The notes under the pieces were generated by a model that was given only the letters and a program-made list of their open reading frames with translations, was not told the DNA's origin and did not search any database. Position numbers and translations under genes: made by a program. This document shows positions 11,992-12,871 of a stretch of 12,871 nt of DNA, piece by piece. Source of the stretch: Candidatus Methanolliviera sp. GoM_oil (GTDB taxonomy: Archaea > Halobacteriota > Methanoliparia > Methanoliparales > Methanoliparaceae); assembly GCA_902158735.1 (NCBI GenBank), contig CABGHG010000035.1, forward strand, positions 1-12,871, in the 5' to 3' direction. The number at the start of each line of letters is the position of its first letter. Within the stretch, counting starts at the first letter, position 1.

Positions 11992-12871
11992 ATGTTTCTC
12001 GATTTTGAGCGAGAGGTGAAAGATTGTTTGAGAGAAGGGGTAGGAAAAGTTGGAGAGAATGGAGATATTCCCATAAACCCTCACGACAAGATTGCAGATA
12101 TATCTTCGACGGTCTCGTTTAAAGTTGCAAAGAGAGATAAGAGAGATCCAAGAGACGTGGCAGAAGATATATTAAAGCACCTGATAGCTATAAAAGAGAG
12201 ATATTATCTAATAGGGAGAATAGATGCTGTTGGCCCCTATTTGAACTTCTACGCAAGTGAAAAATTTTTATCAGAGACCCTGAAGAAGGTGCTATCTGAA
12301 CGAGAGGAGTATGGCTCGTTACATTATAGAGGAACCATCCTCATTGAGCACACTTCTGCAAACCCAGATGGCCCAATACATATCGGGCATATACGTAATT
12401 CCATCATAGGGGATAGTTTAGGAAGAATTTTGAGAAGAGCCGGTTATGACGTAGAGATACAATATTATGTGAACGATATGGGGAGACAGGTGGCGGTCGT
12501 CGCATGGGGGATGGAAAGATTTGCCTTAGATCAGGATCAAAAGATAGATCATGGGATCTCTAAGGTCTATGCGGGGGCAAATAAACTTTTGGGGGCTGAT
12601 GCTTTTAGGAAGGAGCAAGTAGATTCCCTCCTGAAGAGATTTGAAGATGGGGATGAAGTGACCATTAAAAGATTTGATGATCTCGTCTCCCGATGCTTGG
12701 AGGGGATAAGATCGACACTTGATGGGATGAATATATCCGTTGACAAATTTGTGAGAGAGAGTCAATTTGTCTTCAATGGAGATGTGAATAGCATAATATC
12801 CTCATTAAAAGATGAAAGATACGCTTATTACGAAGATGGCGCGTTGATGATGGATCTTGGAGAATTTGGTT
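11992..12871 (+). CDS. argS: arginyl-tRNA synthetase, N-terminal part, runs off right edge
   Basis: From ATG at 11992 an open frame of 293 codons reaches the window edge without a stop. Residues about 1-110 form the N-terminal additive domain (start MFLDFEREVKDCLREG; later GRIDAVGPYLNFYAS). The class I catalytic core then begins with LIEHTSANPDGPIHIGHIRN at about residues 116-135: this contains the SANP and HIGH signatures and is diagnostic of ArgRS. QYYVNDMGRQVA follows, also characteristic. The C-terminal half, with the KMSKS-equivalent and anticodon-binding helices, lies outside the window. The enzyme charges tRNA-Arg. It begins 4 nt after the aRF1 stop, within reach of translational coupling. 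Confidence 0.93.
   Translation, partial: MFLDFEREVKDCLREGVGKVGENGDIPINPHDKIADISSTVSFKVAKRDKRDPRDVAEDILKHLIAIKERYYLIGRIDAVGPYLNFYASEKFLSETLKKVLSEREEYGSLHYRGTILIEHTSANPDGPIHIGHIRNSIIGDSLGRILRRAGYDVEIQYYVNDMGRQVAVVAWGMERFALDQDQKIDHGISKVYAGANKLLGADAFRKEQVDSLLKRFEDGDEVTIKRFDDLVSRCLEGIRSTLDGMNISVDKFVRESQFVFNGDVNSIISSLKDERYAYYEDGALMMDLGEFG

Overview
The window looks like a chromosomal segment of a euryarchaeon. Evidence: an archaeal/eukaryal-type class I release factor (NIKS, YxCxxxF and GGQ motifs), an isoprenoid-lipid prenyltransferase and a geranylgeranyl-reductase-family flavoprotein, an archaeal-type presenilin-like protease, TATA-like boxes about 25 nt before several start codons (leaderless transcripts), and T-tract termination. 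Codon use leans to AGA and ATA. A methanogen or methane/alkane-oxidising lineage (Halobacteriota) is my guess, but no marker in the window fixes it.

Region 1 (1 to about 3050) is accessory and decaying. It holds the N-terminal part of an AT-rich TnpB-like gene running off the left edge, a VapB-like antitoxin without its toxin, an intact geranylgeranyl-reductase-family gene, a solo IS200/IS605-type end sequence, and a second antitoxin followed by a RelE-like toxin cut short. A 370-base stretch follows, full of small perfect hairpins. Read on the minus strand, it contains what looks like the N-terminus of a second FAD-dependent oxidoreductase, broken up by those hairpins.

Region 2 (3051-4713) is a divergent pair: a polyprenyl diphosphate synthase (minus) and an SCP2-like putative lipid-carrier protein (plus). 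Their shared promoter region carries a 19-bp tandem repeat.

Region 3 (4784-7103, minus) is a tight operon: quinolinate synthase NadA, cysteine desulfurase NifS/IscS, and a small three-helix membrane protein. The genes abut within 0-1 nt. The likely logic is sulfur supply for the NadA [4Fe-4S] cluster.

Region 4 (7273-10587) is envelope-related: a presenilin/signal-peptide-peptidase homologue (plus), a second solo IS200/IS605-type end in the convergent gap, a secreted purple-acid-phosphatase-like metallophosphoesterase (minus), and a CNNM/CorC-type DUF21-CBS membrane protein (minus).

Region 5 (10755-12871, plus) is translation: aRF1 followed 4 nt later by argS, which runs off the right edge.

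The most unusual part is 2494-3060, where a toxin gene, a flavoprotein gene and possibly a small third gene all break down at or around short hairpins. Two of the hairpins share the core ATCTTCGAT and a third has ATCTCCGAT. No tRNA, rRNA or CRISPR array was seen.
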